From positions 248,001-312,000 of the forward strand of contig NZ_FZQR01000008.1 in the NCBI RefSeq assembly GCF_900199455.1: a DNA stretch of 64,000 nucleotides, written 5' to 3'. Positions within the stretch are counted from its first letter, which is position 1; each line of letters starts with the position of its first letter. The position numbers were made by a program, and so were the translations under genes. The notes under the pieces are model-generated. The model saw nothing but the letters and a program-made list of their open reading frames with translations. It had not been told where the DNA came from and did no database searches. Positions 39,535-46,651 of the stretch are shown here, one piece after another. Source of the DNA: Mesorhizobium carmichaelinearum (GTDB lineage: Bacteria > Pseudomonadota > Alphaproteobacteria > Rhizobiales > Rhizobiaceae).

Positions 39535-39604
39535 TAGGATGATGCTGGCGCTCGCCTTTGTCGCATCGATCGCCATCATCCTGGCGCTGGCGTGGCCGTT
39601 CTAA
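39524..39604 (+). CDS. Possible 26-residue single-span membrane peptide
   Basis: The ATG at 39524 lies inside the tape-measure stop region. The frame encodes MAVDRMMLALAFVASIAIIL then ALAWPF, one membrane span and little else. It might be a holin-like or leader peptide. The length alone does not rule out chance; the overlap and a hydrophobic run are the only support. Confidence 0.3.
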   Translation: MAVDRMMLALAFVASIAIILALAWPF

Positions 39605-39797
39605 GCCTCTTGGCGACGAGCCTTACCTGCCAAGGGGGGGCGGCCATTTCGGCGCGCGCAATGACTTCGCGGACATTCTTTGTCAGCCGGCGGTTCTGCT
39701 CAATGAGTTCCTGAGTTTCTTTAATGCGGATGAGGGCCTGCCGCTCCCTCTCATCGAAGGGCGTAACGAGCTTTTCGGTGTCGTTGATCTGTTGCAT
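39576..39797 (-). CDS. Small coiled-coil protein
   Basis: 73 residues from ATG 39797, preceded by AAGGCGG. Charged helix (FDERERQALIRIKETQELIE, then QNRRLTKNVREVIAR) followed by a proline break. Opposite strand to the phage-like block, so it belongs to the cargo region. No known family. A 24-base longer start is also open. Confidence 0.5.
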   Translation of the reverse strand: MQQINDTEKLVTPFDERERQALIRIKETQELIEQNRRLTKNVREVIARAEMAAPPWQVRLVAKRLRTATPAPG

Positions 39798-39987
39798 GAC
39801 GATGCCGCCTTCGTGTTCCACCTAGAGATAGAAACCCGCGAGGCTGGAAACCGTTCCCTTTAGGCACCCGCATTGCATGACCTTGGTCGGCCCGCATCCG
39901 CTGCAAATGGGCGCGGGCCATCAGGCGGAACCGAATGAGGGGCTTGCAACTTGTTAGCTTAGACGAAGCTTGCATGAGGCACGCCTA

Positions 39988-40101
39988 ATGTTCAGGGATA
40001 AAGAAACACGAGTTTTAGAAGCCGCCCTGCTCGCCGCAGTGCCAATCTCGATTCTGATCGCGGTGGCGATGGTTAGCCTTACGTTCCGTTGGTTCGGATG
40101 A
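39988..40101 (+). CDS. 37-residue membrane peptide coupled to the DUF768 gene
   Basis: Begins MFRDKETRVLEAALLAAVPI, then a single span, ending FRWFG. Its stop overlaps the DUF768 start by four bases (ATGA), which supports real translation. A GTTAGC box lies 30 bases upstream at 39953, matching the repeats at 41836. Function unknown. Confidence 0.5.
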   Translation: MFRDKETRVLEAALLAAVPISILIAVAMVSLTFRWFG

Positions 40102-40319
40102 GCAAGCGCGGTACAGATTTCTTGTACAGATGGATTTCGGCGAACGTTCCCGAAACGGTCGGCGCCGATGTCATATCGGTTGCCGAACTGACCCAGAAGC
40201 TGTTTGCCGATGCAAAGGCAATCGGCATCAGCAGCACGGCGATCGAGGAAGACACCGGCAGCGTCTACGAGGCGATCCTTGACGCGATTGTGCACCATGA
40301 TGCCGGCTTGGCGGACTGA
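40098..40319 (+). CDS. DUF768 family protein
   Basis: 73 residues starting MSKRGTDFLYRWISANVPET, then VGADVISVAELTQKLFADAK and EEDTGSVYEAILDAIVHHD. This is the DUF768 pattern I associate with Mesorhizobium, where many copies occur. Function is unknown. A degraded homologue lies at 44024-44176 in element 2, with ADAKAAGI, EEVDSLYRTILDAMLRYD. Start at 40098 is preferred to the frame's earlier ATG because of the overlap. Confidence 0.8.
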   Translation: MSKRGTDFLYRWISANVPETVGADVISVAELTQKLFADAKAIGISSTAIEEDTGSVYEAILDAIVHHDAGLAD

Positions 40320-40343
40320 GGCCGCTTGCTCTATACCGACGAC

Positions 40344-40436
40344 ATGGGAAAAGGCTGGACGGTTCAAACGCTCATCGACGGCAAGATGAAGCTGACGGCG
40401 TTCTGCCACGATTCCCAGGCCGATTTCGAAGCCTAG
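40344..40436 (+). CDS. Possible 30-residue remnant or peptide
   Basis: Reads MGKGWTVQTLIDGKMKLTAF then CHDSQADFEA, a soluble-looking peptide beginning 25 bases after the DUF768 stop. In-frame codons continue upstream (LYTDDMGKG), which suggests a truncated larger gene. No ribosome site. Low support. Confidence 0.3.
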   Translation: MGKGWTVQTLIDGKMKLTAFCHDSQADFEA

Positions 40437-40543
40437 GAGCAAGTTCGCTGCCATCTTCAAGGCAAGCGCGCTGTAGCGGCTTCCCTGCCTGCCTAAGAGG
40501 CCTTCACTGCGTTGGCGGTATCATCACGCTTACATTGCCAACT

Positions 40544-40729
40544 CTATTGAACTAGCAACCTAGCCAAGACCTGTCTGATAGTTTGCCCGGAACTGCCAAC
40601 CGGGATCTCGTCCACCTGAATCACCATAGGAACACCCAAATCTATTGCGGCGTCCCAGGCGATCGACAATTCCATCGCCAATTTGACAACCCGTTGGGCC
40701 GCCTTTCCCTGTTCGTCCGTCATATCCAT
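40544..40729 (-). CDS. Small protein of unknown function
   Basis: 61 residues from ATG 40729, with GAAGG eight bases ahead. MDMTDEQGKAAQRVVKLAME, then an ILVD-rich segment (VPMVIQVDEIPV) and a closing helix. It looks like a folded small domain. It starts 11 bases after the exported protein's stop at 40741 and so is probably in the same transcript. No family recognised. Confidence 0.55.
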   Translation of the reverse strand: MDMTDEQGKAAQRVVKLAMELSIAWDAAIDLGVPMVIQVDEIPVGSSGQTIRQVLARLLVQ

Positions 40730-40740
40730 GCGAAGAACCT

Positions 40741-41067
40741 TCAATGAGAATTGGAGTAACAACGTACCTGAATGTTGTTAGCGAACTCGGAAATCGTCTG
40801 CTGCTTGTTTTCTTCGACGCTGAACAATGGCATCTGATAGGCCAAAATAACCATCTGCCTAGCCAAGTCCTTGAGGTTGGGGTCTTTATCGAATTTATCG
40901 ACCACGGCCATCATTTCGGACATATCTGTCCCGGTCTGACGCTTCTGCATTATGTTCCGAGCAAGTTCGCCAATTGCGGTACAGTTTTCCGTCAAAATGT
41001 CCGCCTTTGTAGGCGATACCAGTGAAAGCGTGCCCGCGACGAATGCGGCGACCCTAAAAATATTCAT
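40741..41067 (-). CDS. Small exported protein
   Basis: 108 residues from ATG 41067 (GGGAGGGA ahead). An N-terminal signal peptide (MNIFRVAAFVAGTLSLVSPTKA) is followed by a helical domain with two cysteines (ENCTAIGELARNIMQKRQTG; VRCYSNSH), likely a disulfide in the periplasm. Similar small exported proteins are frequent in rhizobial prophages and islands as I recall. Role unknown. Confidence 0.7.
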   Translation of the reverse strand: MNIFRVAAFVAGTLSLVSPTKADILTENCTAIGELARNIMQKRQTGTDMSEMMAVVDKFDKDPNLKDLARQMVILAYQMPLFSVEENKQQTISEFANNIQVRCYSNSH

Positions 41068-41126
41068 TCCCAAGTCCCTCCCAAGACTTGCGTGTAGCAT
41101 CAATCAAAGTCGGTTCTTCTGCAAGA

Positions 41127-41654
41127 TCAGCTTTTCCGAAGCCTCACACCAGCACCGCCGCCATTCTCCGGGAAGGTCACCTGACTTTCAGGAACACCTT
41201 GTTCCTTCGCAAGTCTCGCCAATTCCAGGCGCCATTGTTTCCGCCATGCAGGCTTAGCCTTCTTCCACCACGTCAGCATCGTAAGGAGGGCAGTCTGGTC
41301 CTCATCCGAAAACTCGTCCGCGTCTTCGATGCCGAGGTCCAGTAGCTTCTCGGCGACCGGGCGTTCGGCAATGAACGCGGCCAGATCGCGCAAGTTCAAA
41401 TCCGCAACGCGTTGCGCTTTTGCCGTATCGTCGCCCACGTATGCCGCAGCCTTCATATAGAGCTGCGCTGTTCGCGTCGAGAAGGCGCATTGCTCAGCGA
41501 CCCAGGCTGCCCACTGCCCATGCTCTACGGTGGCCTTGGCTTCCGTCAGGAGCCGACCGCATTCGAGAGCGTGGCCGATCGCCTCTCGTTTCGACCTTTC
41601 AACGGCGTCGTGCGCGGCATTGATCGCAACGGCGATGTTTGATCCCGTGTTCAT
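41127..41654 (-). CDS. DUF3102-like protein
   Basis: 175 residues. The central motif HALECGRLLTEAKATVEHGQ-WAAWVAEQCAFSTRTAQLYM is the DUF3102 pattern found in phage and plasmid proteins and probably binds DNA. The C-terminal half is helical and tryptophan-rich (LTWWKKAKPAWRKQW). Its start overlaps the ribbon-helix-helix gene stop by four bases, so the two are coupled. It may be a regulator or nucleoid-type factor of the element. Confidence 0.7.
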   Translation of the reverse strand: MNTGSNIAVAINAAHDAVERSKREAIGHALECGRLLTEAKATVEHGQWAAWVAEQCAFSTRTAQLYMKAAAYVGDDTAKAQRVADLNLRDLAAFIAERPVAEKLLDLGIEDADEFSDEDQTALLTMLTWWKKAKPAWRKQWRLELARLAKEQGVPESQVTFPENGGGAGVRLRKS

Positions 41655-41815
41655 TCGGCGGCTCCCTTCGGAAGATAGCCCTTGGCCTCAAGTTCCGCCA
41701 CGATCAGCATCTCGACATAGGCAGCGACGGTGCGCCGATCATCTTTTGCGGCGCGTTCCAGTGCTTCCTTCACAATGGGTTCGATTCTCAATCCGAGTGC
41801 GGCGGTACGGGCCAT
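41651..41815 (-). CDS. Small ribbon-helix-helix-like protein
   Basis: 54 residues from ATG 41815 (AGGAAG ahead). MARTAALGLRIEPIVKEALE gives the N-terminal beta strand and first helix; TVAAYVEMLIVAELEAKGYL gives the second. This is the shape of MetJ/Arc-type DNA-binding proteins and antitoxins. No toxin is adjacent, so a simple regulator is more likely. The GTTAGC repeats just upstream are plausible binding sites. Confidence 0.7.
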   Translation of the reverse strand: MARTAALGLRIEPIVKEALERAAKDDRRTVAAYVEMLIVAELEAKGYLPKGAAE

Positions 41816-41835
41816 TTCGCTTCCTGTTTGCAATT

Positions 41836-41886
41836 GTTAGCAGACGATAGTTGACCGCTAACGGCTAATGATTTACACCTGCTAAC
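41836..41886. promoter_or_regulatory. GTTAGC repeat array in a divergent promoter
   Basis: GTTAGCAG at 41836 and CTGCTAAC at 41879-41886 are inverted copies; GCTAAC also at 41857 and a near copy (GCTAAT) at 41865. Sits between the RHH gene and the oppositely directed gene at 41916. Another GTTAGC is at 39953. Confidence 0.5.
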
Positions 41887-41915
41887 GTTGTAACACAATG
41901 CTAGGAGAAATCCAA

Positions 41916-42272
41916 ATGCCGAAACTCACGTTTCCGGCGGCCGGCGAAGCTATGCCCGCTGCCGAGGGAATGCACTTCATCACCGGGCGGTTTTCCCGCC
42001 GCACCCTGCTTGTCGGGATCGTTCCTGCCGCCTTGGCGGCTTCCGTCGTGCCGGCGCTGACTCTGATCGCTCCAGTCAAAGAAAGCCGCGAGGCCAGAAG
42101 ACGCCGCCTCCAGGCCCTCTTGGAGAGCCTTCCGCCCGAACAGCAAGAGTTCATCCTCACGCGTTTCGGCCAGATAGCCGACCACGTGAGGGCGATGCAG
42201 GCGAGCGGCGCCGACTCGCCGACGATCCTTGCCTACATTCGCCGCCGGGCGCGCGAAGAGGTGGTGCTATGA
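41916..42272 (+). CDS. Small protein with twin-arginine-like N-terminus
   Basis: 118 residues from ATG 41916 (AGGAGA eight bases ahead). Residues near 25-50 read FSRRTLLVGIVPAALAASVV, a twin-arginine followed by a hydrophobic run, so export or membrane anchoring is likely. The C-terminal part is a basic helix (ESREARRRRLQALLESLPPE). Compare 45994-46386 in element 2, which has a similar plan. Overlaps the next gene by four bases. Confidence 0.6.
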   Translation: MPKLTFPAAGEAMPAAEGMHFITGRFSRRTLLVGIVPAALAASVVPALTLIAPVKESREARRRRLQALLESLPPEQQEFILTRFGQIADHVRAMQASGADSPTILAYIRRRAREEVVL

Positions 42273-42730
42273 ACACGCACGTGAGGACTTTGAAGCCCTT
42301 GGGGATGCCAAAGGGCATGGATCCACGTCAATGGCGCCAGTCTGTCGAGAAACGCCTCAACGAGCTTCTGGACAGCGCCATGTCGCTGATCACCGCGCTG
42401 GACCTGATGGAAGTCGATTGCGACCTAGAGGACACGGCCGATGACGAGCCTTCGCTCGGCTGGTGCGAGCGTGGCCCTCAGACTGTGGCTGCCTTCCATG
42501 ACGGCAGGGGAAGCCCTTACGACGACCGCGAGTTGGACAACGCCGACGATGAGGACGACGGCACCGAGGAACCTACCCTCGGCGCTCCCAACCGTACATC
42601 ACAGTTGCACTGGGCAGATGGCGCGCGCGGCGATCATGAGCGCGAAGCCGACGCTGACTTTGAGGCCGAACACGATCCCGAAACCGTCATGTGGGGCGAT
42701 GACCTCAAGTCTCAGGAAGTGCTGGTGTAA
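42269..42730 (+). CDS. Acidic protein of unknown function
   Basis: 153 residues. ATG overlaps the preceding stop. The first half is helical (PRQWRQSVEKRLNELLDSAM, SLITALDLME); the second half is very acidic and low complexity (DNADDEDDGTEEP). Related proteins with SLGW or LEPSLG motifs are common in rhizobial islands as I recall. No function assigned. It is the last intact gene of element 1 before attR. Confidence 0.65.
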   Translation: MNTHVRTLKPLGMPKGMDPRQWRQSVEKRLNELLDSAMSLITALDLMEVDCDLEDTADDEPSLGWCERGPQTVAAFHDGRGSPYDDRELDNADDEDDGTEEPTLGAPNRTSQLHWADGARGDHEREADADFEAEHDPETVMWGDDLKSQEVLV

Positions 42731-42753
42731 AGTGGGACAGTCTGTCCCACTTT
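42729..42753. terminator. Perfect 11-base inverted repeat after the last element-1 gene
   Basis: AAAGTGGGACA, loop GTC, TGTCCCACTTT. It overlaps the stop codon at 42730. A terminator for the right end of the element is likely; a protein-binding site is an alternative. Confidence 0.6.
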
Positions 42754-42805
42754 CTAAGCCTAAGCCGACAATTGGCCCGCTGCCTCACGGTGGCGGGCTT
42801 TTTCA

Positions 42806-42823
42806 TGTCGCGAGCATGTCGCG
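42806..42823. repeat. Paired TGTCGCG repeats near attR
   Basis: TGTCGCG at 42806 and 42817, both preceded by CA. Same unit and spacing (11) as the pair beside attL. Confidence 0.55.
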
Positions 42824-42959
42824 TGGAGTTGCCGTAAGCCAGTGAAAGCCATTGTAAATCAATGGTAGCCAGTTGCAACATGAGGCGGCCATGCCCTGCC
42901 CGTGACTGGCATTTAACCAATTGATTTTGCTTCGTTAAAGTCGCTATAGTGCCGCGAAA

Positions 42960-43029
42960 ACCCACGGACTCTGACTCCGTTAGTCCTGGTTCGAATCCAG
43001 GTTCCCCAGCCAAGCAATTTCAACCACTT
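42960..43029. repeat. attR: partial tRNA-Gln copy
   Basis: The anticodon stem to CCA of tRNA-Gln, identical to attL for 54 bases and nearly so for 16 more. The 5' half of the tRNA is missing, so it is not a functional tRNA. It is also the left end of element 2. Confidence 0.9.
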
Positions 43030-43053
43030 GCGATATCTAAGCCTCGCCTTCAG

Positions 43054-43103
43054 GCGTTTGTGTCGCGTCAAGCTCCAAGCAGAGCTTTTCAGCCGCCGCC
43101 AAT
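43054..43103 (-). pseudogene. Integrase C-terminal remnant
   Basis: On the reverse strand the region matches the last codons of the integrase at 28653 and the TGTCGCG beyond its stop, with small insertions and substitutions (GCGGCTGAAAAG versus GCCGCCGAAAAG, followed by a shared ACGCGACACAAACGC). Only about ten codons survive. Confidence 0.75.
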
Positions 43104-43467
43104 GTCCAGTGTAAGGGCGCGGACAGGGGTCCAGGCGTCTGTACGGGGCGCTCTGACGGCTTTGGCAAGATCGTCGAAGATCGTGTCCATGGGCCGACTC
43201 TAGATCCAAACCCCGAATCTGTGGCCCCCCGGCCGGAACATTCTTTGCCGGGTGAAGTTTGGAACCTGCCTTGGTTTTAATCCCCGTGGGCCAAGGCAGG
43301 AGGCTGCCTCCATTCAGCTTCCGCGGCCCGCCTCGGACGGAGGCAAAACCGTCTGGGGCGGGCTTCGGTTCAACCTTGTCGCCAAGCGATCATGGTTTTC
43401 CACCGTTAACTCTTTGGATCGAGTTTTCTTGCTGGAGCTTCGGTGACTCGTTTATTAGAAAGCCCTT
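43104..43467. other. Intergenic with an inverted repeat
   Basis: No convincing gene. A perfect 10-base inverted repeat, CCTGCCTTGG (43265-43274) and CCAAGGCAGG (43291-43300), with GC-rich pairing nearby (GGCCCGCC and GGCGGGC) could form RNA structure. Confidence 0.4.
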
Positions 43468-43659
43468 ATGGAGCGACGGCACGCAATCCGAAGAGTCATG
43501 GATGGGCTCTGGGAGGTCTACGACATAGACAACGACAAGGTTGTGCGCGTGGGTGGAGTGCCCTTGACAAACTTATTGGATGAGGACGCGCTCGACGCGT
43601 TGGACCTGATAAGGGATGGCTTCCTGACTCCTGGCCAGTCCAGGAGGAAAAAGGCCTAA
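43468..43659 (+). CDS. Small protein of unknown function
   Basis: 63 residues, MERRHAIRRVMDGLWEVYDI then a hydrophobic/acidic mix (LLDEDALDALDLIRDG). Sequence composition looks coding, and it is not antisense to anything. The ribosome site is weak. No family known. Confidence 0.5.
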   Translation: MERRHAIRRVMDGLWEVYDIDNDKVVRVGGVPLTNLLDEDALDALDLIRDGFLTPGQSRRKKA

Positions 43660-43682
43660 GGCGAGATACCAGTTCCGCACGA

Positions 43683-43868
43683 CTAGTCGGGCGTCGGCGG
43701 CTGCAATCCCAGGCGCAAACTCTGACCTTCAGCGAAAGCCACGGCATCTGGCTCACGTTCGAAGGCTCTGGAATAGCTGTTGCCGTCCGTTGTTACGATC
43801 CTAACAACCCACTCGCCTAAGGATTGGCTGATTTCTACTGCTGGGGCATACGGTCTGTTATCGGCCAT
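43683..43868 (-). CDS. Small protein of unknown function, rhizobial type
   Basis: 61 residues. WVVRIVTTDGNSYSRAFERE, then PDAVAFAEGQSLRLGL. A single small alpha/beta-like domain; similar proteins are, as I recall, widespread in Mesorhizobium. AGGGGC lies close before the ATG. Function unknown. Confidence 0.6.
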   Translation of the reverse strand: MADNRPYAPAVEISQSLGEWVVRIVTTDGNSYSRAFEREPDAVAFAEGQSLRLGLQPPTPD

Positions 43869-44023
43869 GCCCCTGCTTTAAAAACTGACGGTTTCGGAAT
43901 GTCTCACGAAGTTCGTCGCCCCCTTTATTAGCTCATCTTAATATAATGCCATAACAATAGCTATGCCAGCTTAAGCCAGCACAAACGGCACGCTTCCAGA
44001 CCACGTGCGGCAACCGCCAGCGC

Positions 44024-44176
44024 CGACACGCAGACGCCAAGGCGGCCGGCATCAAGCGGCACGAGATCGACGAAGAAGTGGACAGCCTCTACCGCACAAT
44101 CCTCGACGCAATGCTGCGCTATGACATAAGCGTGCAAAAAAGGCCCCGGCGCAGGGTGAATCGCCGGGGCCTTTAG
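44024..44176 (+). pseudogene. DUF768 remnant
   Basis: Codons read RHADAKAAGIKRHEIDEEVD, then SLYRTILDAMLRYDISVQK, clearly homologous to residues of the intact DUF768 gene at 40098 (FADAKAIGI, EEDTGSVYEAILDAIVHHD). The N-terminal half is missing, and the frame ends in a terminator hairpin. Confidence 0.7.
44136..44175 (+). terminator. Strong hairpin at the end of the DUF768 remnant
   Basis: AGGCCCCGGCG (44141) and CGCCGGGGCCT (44162) pair, preceded by an A run and followed by TTTAG. Can terminate in both directions. Confidence 0.8.
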
Positions 44177-44270
44177 CCATGTACGAGATACTTAGCATGT
44201 CCGCTCATTACGATGCGCTAACGTGCTCAAGAATGCGTAAATCCGCTACACAACCTGTAGCAGGTGGCAG

Positions 44271-44521
44271 GTGAGGGAAGTACAGGACAATCCTCCCCGT
44301 TGCGGCGCCCCACCCAAAACGGAGATCGCCGAACCTTCCAAACAGTTATCGCAGGCTGAAATCGAGCGCTTCCTGGTGGCAGCGGAAGCGCTGCACAAGA
44401 GCATCGTGAACCGCTCATATCGCCTACCTGCGATCACTACCGCGCAACGCGAACCCTGCATGAAGTATTGTTGAAGGCGGTGAGGGATGTCACTGGCAAG
44501 GACGTCGAGTTCATCCAGTAG
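44271..44521 (+). pseudogene. Frameshifted small gene
   Basis: First frame: KQLSQAEIERFLVAAEALHK and SIVNRSYRL. After about 44435 the coding character passes to another frame reading TLHEVLLKAVRDVTGKDVEF-IQ-stop. Together they look like one ~80-residue protein broken by a single indel. No function known. Confidence 0.55.
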
Positions 44522-44780
44522 AACACCACGGGACCAGTTCGGCCCCCTGTGGGTAGGGACTTCGGTCTTAGTTGAGCAATCGCTAATATGCTTATAACTT
44601 AGGCAGTGCGGGGGACGATCCCAAATCGAAGCCTAACCCGCAATGGCCGGTGCCGCCCGCTTCCAACCCAAGCATCCCTGCACCGGCCATTCTTTTGCGC
44701 CCCCCGATCCGTGCGGCAGGCGGTGCCCTCCATACCCTGCCGAAGATCGTGCGCGGGCTTTTCCAACTTTCCAAGGGGCA

Positions 44781-44956
44781 GCCACGACCGACAAGCCTGC
44801 AACCACGTATGTCGTTAGCGTCTTCGACAAGCAGCACTGGCAGACCGTCCTCACCACTAAAGACAAGGCAGAAGCCGAGGCGCTTGAACAGGCGATGGTC
44901 CAGGACGGCGTAGAGCGCGGGTCGAGGAGATTACCCCGAAGCCGAAGAAGCGCTAA
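44781..44956 (+). pseudogene. Frameshifted small gene
   Basis: Frame 1 reads TTYVVSVFDKQHWQTVLTTK and DKAEAEALEQAMVQDGVE, then near 44920 the natural end VEEITPKPKKR-stop is in another frame. No start codon or ribosome site is evident. A decayed gene of element 2. Confidence 0.45.
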
Positions 44957-45480
44957 AGGGCTCGGCGCAGTCGGCGACATATCCGGTGATCGATCGGCGA
45001 GCTTTGAAGATCTCGAGCTGCCTGAGTGAACAGCAACACGACAAAGAGAACGACCACTGCTGATGCGAACCCGGTAACGAGAGCCATCCGCGCAAACGTC
45101 GCCGACGTCAGGATGTTCCCTTGAAAATGGCCGGCGCCCGTTGGGCGGGTGGCGTTGGGTAAAGGCGCCGGCCAGGCGGAAACAGGTCCGCCGCGCCGCA
45201 CAGATGGCCGATTTATCGGGCCGGCGTTATGGCGTGATCGCGGAAGCTTAATGTTTTCCAGGCAGGAGCAACGCTTCGCCCCCGCGCGGCGTGCTTGACC
45301 ATTGCCGGCAACTTTGTGGGTGAGGGATTCGTATAGCAATTGTCCTGATGTAGGGCATTCCAGGTCACCCGTTTAGGTGGGTGAGCGCCGGCTGTAGTCG
45401 ACCTTCGCGATATAAAAGCAATTGCTAACATAATGAAAAAGTGCCAGCGTCTGGCTCCGCGTCGCGTATGGGAGGATGCC
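44957..45480. other. Intergenic, no supported gene
   Basis: About 520 bases. Short open frames on both strands look non-coding (Arg/Pro-rich). Promoter of the cupin gene presumably lies near the right end, where the DNA turns AT-rich (about 45415-45435). Confidence 0.4.
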
Positions 45481-45861
45481 ATGGCCGATGGTGGAATGAA
45501 TGTCACCAAACTTGAATCCAAATCTCACGACAACCCGGATGAAGTTCGCTCGCCCGCCAAGACACGCGTTGAGGTGGTGCGGCTTCCAGGCTTTACGCTC
45601 GGGCGGCTCAATATGGAGCCGGGATGGAAATGGTCCGAATGTGTGAAGCCGGTCGTCAAGACGGATAGCTGTCAGGTATCGCATGTCGGCTACGTCGTTT
45701 CCGGAACCATCACCATCAGGATGAACGACGGAACTCAGAAAACCTTCACGAAGGGTACGTCCTATACGATCCCGCCCGGCCACGACGCCTGGGTGGAAGG
45801 CAACGAACGCTTCGTCTGCATCGAGGTCATGAGCGCCGAGCAATACGCCAAGCCGGCGTAA
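45481..45861 (+). CDS. Cupin-domain protein
   Basis: 126 residues from ATG 45481 with GGGAGG six bases ahead. Single cupin barrel: LNMEPGWKWSECVKP, HVGYVVSGTITIRMNDG, and YTIPPGHDAWVEGNERFV. Only some of the canonical metal ligands are present (His in HVGY, Gly-His-Asp), so metal binding is uncertain. Similar small cupins act as detoxification or signalling proteins. The only gene in element 2 of recognisable fold. Confidence 0.8.
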   Translation: MADGGMNVTKLESKSHDNPDEVRSPAKTRVEVVRLPGFTLGRLNMEPGWKWSECVKPVVKTDSCQVSHVGYVVSGTITIRMNDGTQKTFTKGTSYTIPPGHDAWVEGNERFVCIEVMSAEQYAKPA

Positions 45862-45993
45862 GGCAGGCTGCAAACCGGTTGGCTAAAAGGTTCGCGTCGG
45901 GCGGCGAGGCTGATGCCACGACATGAATATGTAGTCCACAACCGCCGCAAATATCAGCGCGATGACATCGTCGTGGTTGCGCGCCGGGTCGCC

Positions 45994-46386
45994 TCATCCC
46001 TTCCACATCGTCGATCGGAGAACGGCCTGCATATGCTCCGGGAGGTCGAGTTCGCCGCGCGCCTCTATCTCCAAAAGATATTGGGCCTTGGCCAGGCGAT
46101 CGCCTTCCTCGACCGCGGCATAGCCGCAGATGGCGAGCAGCGCCCTCTCCTCCTCCCGGCTGGCTCTGTCGGAGTCGCCGCCTATGCCGTGCAGCGCCTT
46201 GCCGAACGCCGCATATGCAATCCTGTGCGCCTCAAGCAGCTCTCGCAGCCTATCGGACGGTTCCTGGTCTTGGCCCGGCGGCTCTATGCCGAGTGCCGTT
46301 GCCGCTGCCGTCGAGGCGACGACTGCGCTGCCGGAGTGGAAAAGCAAGGCGCGGCGATTGATCCTGGACGTGGCGAACTCTCCCAT
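45994..46386 (-). CDS. Small protein with twin-arginine-like N-terminus
   Basis: 130 residues. INRRALLFHSGSAVVASTAA suggests export or anchoring. The remainder is helical and acidic (SDRLRELLEAHRIAYAAFGK, EEGDRLAKAQYLLEIEARGE). The layout is like 41916-42272 in element 1. No family assigned. Confidence 0.6.
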   Translation of the reverse strand: MGEFATSRINRRALLFHSGSAVVASTAAATALGIEPPGQDQEPSDRLRELLEAHRIAYAAFGKALHGIGGDSDRASREEERALLAICGYAAVEEGDRLAKAQYLLEIEARGELDLPEHMQAVLRSTMWKG

Positions 46387-46651
46387 TTGCTTCGATGGCT
46401 ATCAGTTCGATGACATGACACCATTGGACCGTAACACGACGGTTTGCACATTCGTGTCAGGATGGAAGGCCAAGGCAGCCGAGGCTGGCTGATGCGCAGC
46501 ACCTGAATCCAGCTTCCCGTCCCGAAAACACGAACGGCTCATCACTTTGAGCGGCTTGAGGCAGGTGAGATTTGCAAGACAAAAAGATTGGTGGCCGCTG
46601 GCGCGCTCCAATGGCTAAGTTGCGTAAACGTTTCCTGCACGAGGCCGCGTA

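Larger units (their letters stand above)
28532..43013. mobile_element. Integrative element 1 in tRNA-Gln (phage-like, no capsid genes seen)
   Basis: Bounded by 54 identical bases (28532-28585 and 42960-43013), extending to about 70 bases with two mismatches. A tyrosine integrase is read toward the tRNA at the left end. Contents in order: integrase, Xis-like protein, small proteins, VapE-type helicase, iteron-like palindrome, terminase subunits, small proteins, tape measure, then short cargo genes on both strands. About 14.4 kb. No portal, capsid, head protease, tail sheath or tube, connector, or lysis gene is recognisable. It could be a satellite-like element or a pruned prophage. The tight spacing of intact frames favours the former, but does not prove it. 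Confidence 0.88.

Noticed and set aside
41127..41815. Toxin-antitoxin pair (RHH plus DUF3102-like)
   Set aside because: The partner protein is a DUF3102-like protein with no toxin fold; a regulator pair is likelier.
42960..43016. Second tRNA-Gln gene
   Set aside because: Only the anticodon stem to CCA is present; the acceptor 5' strand and D arm are missing, so it is an att copy.
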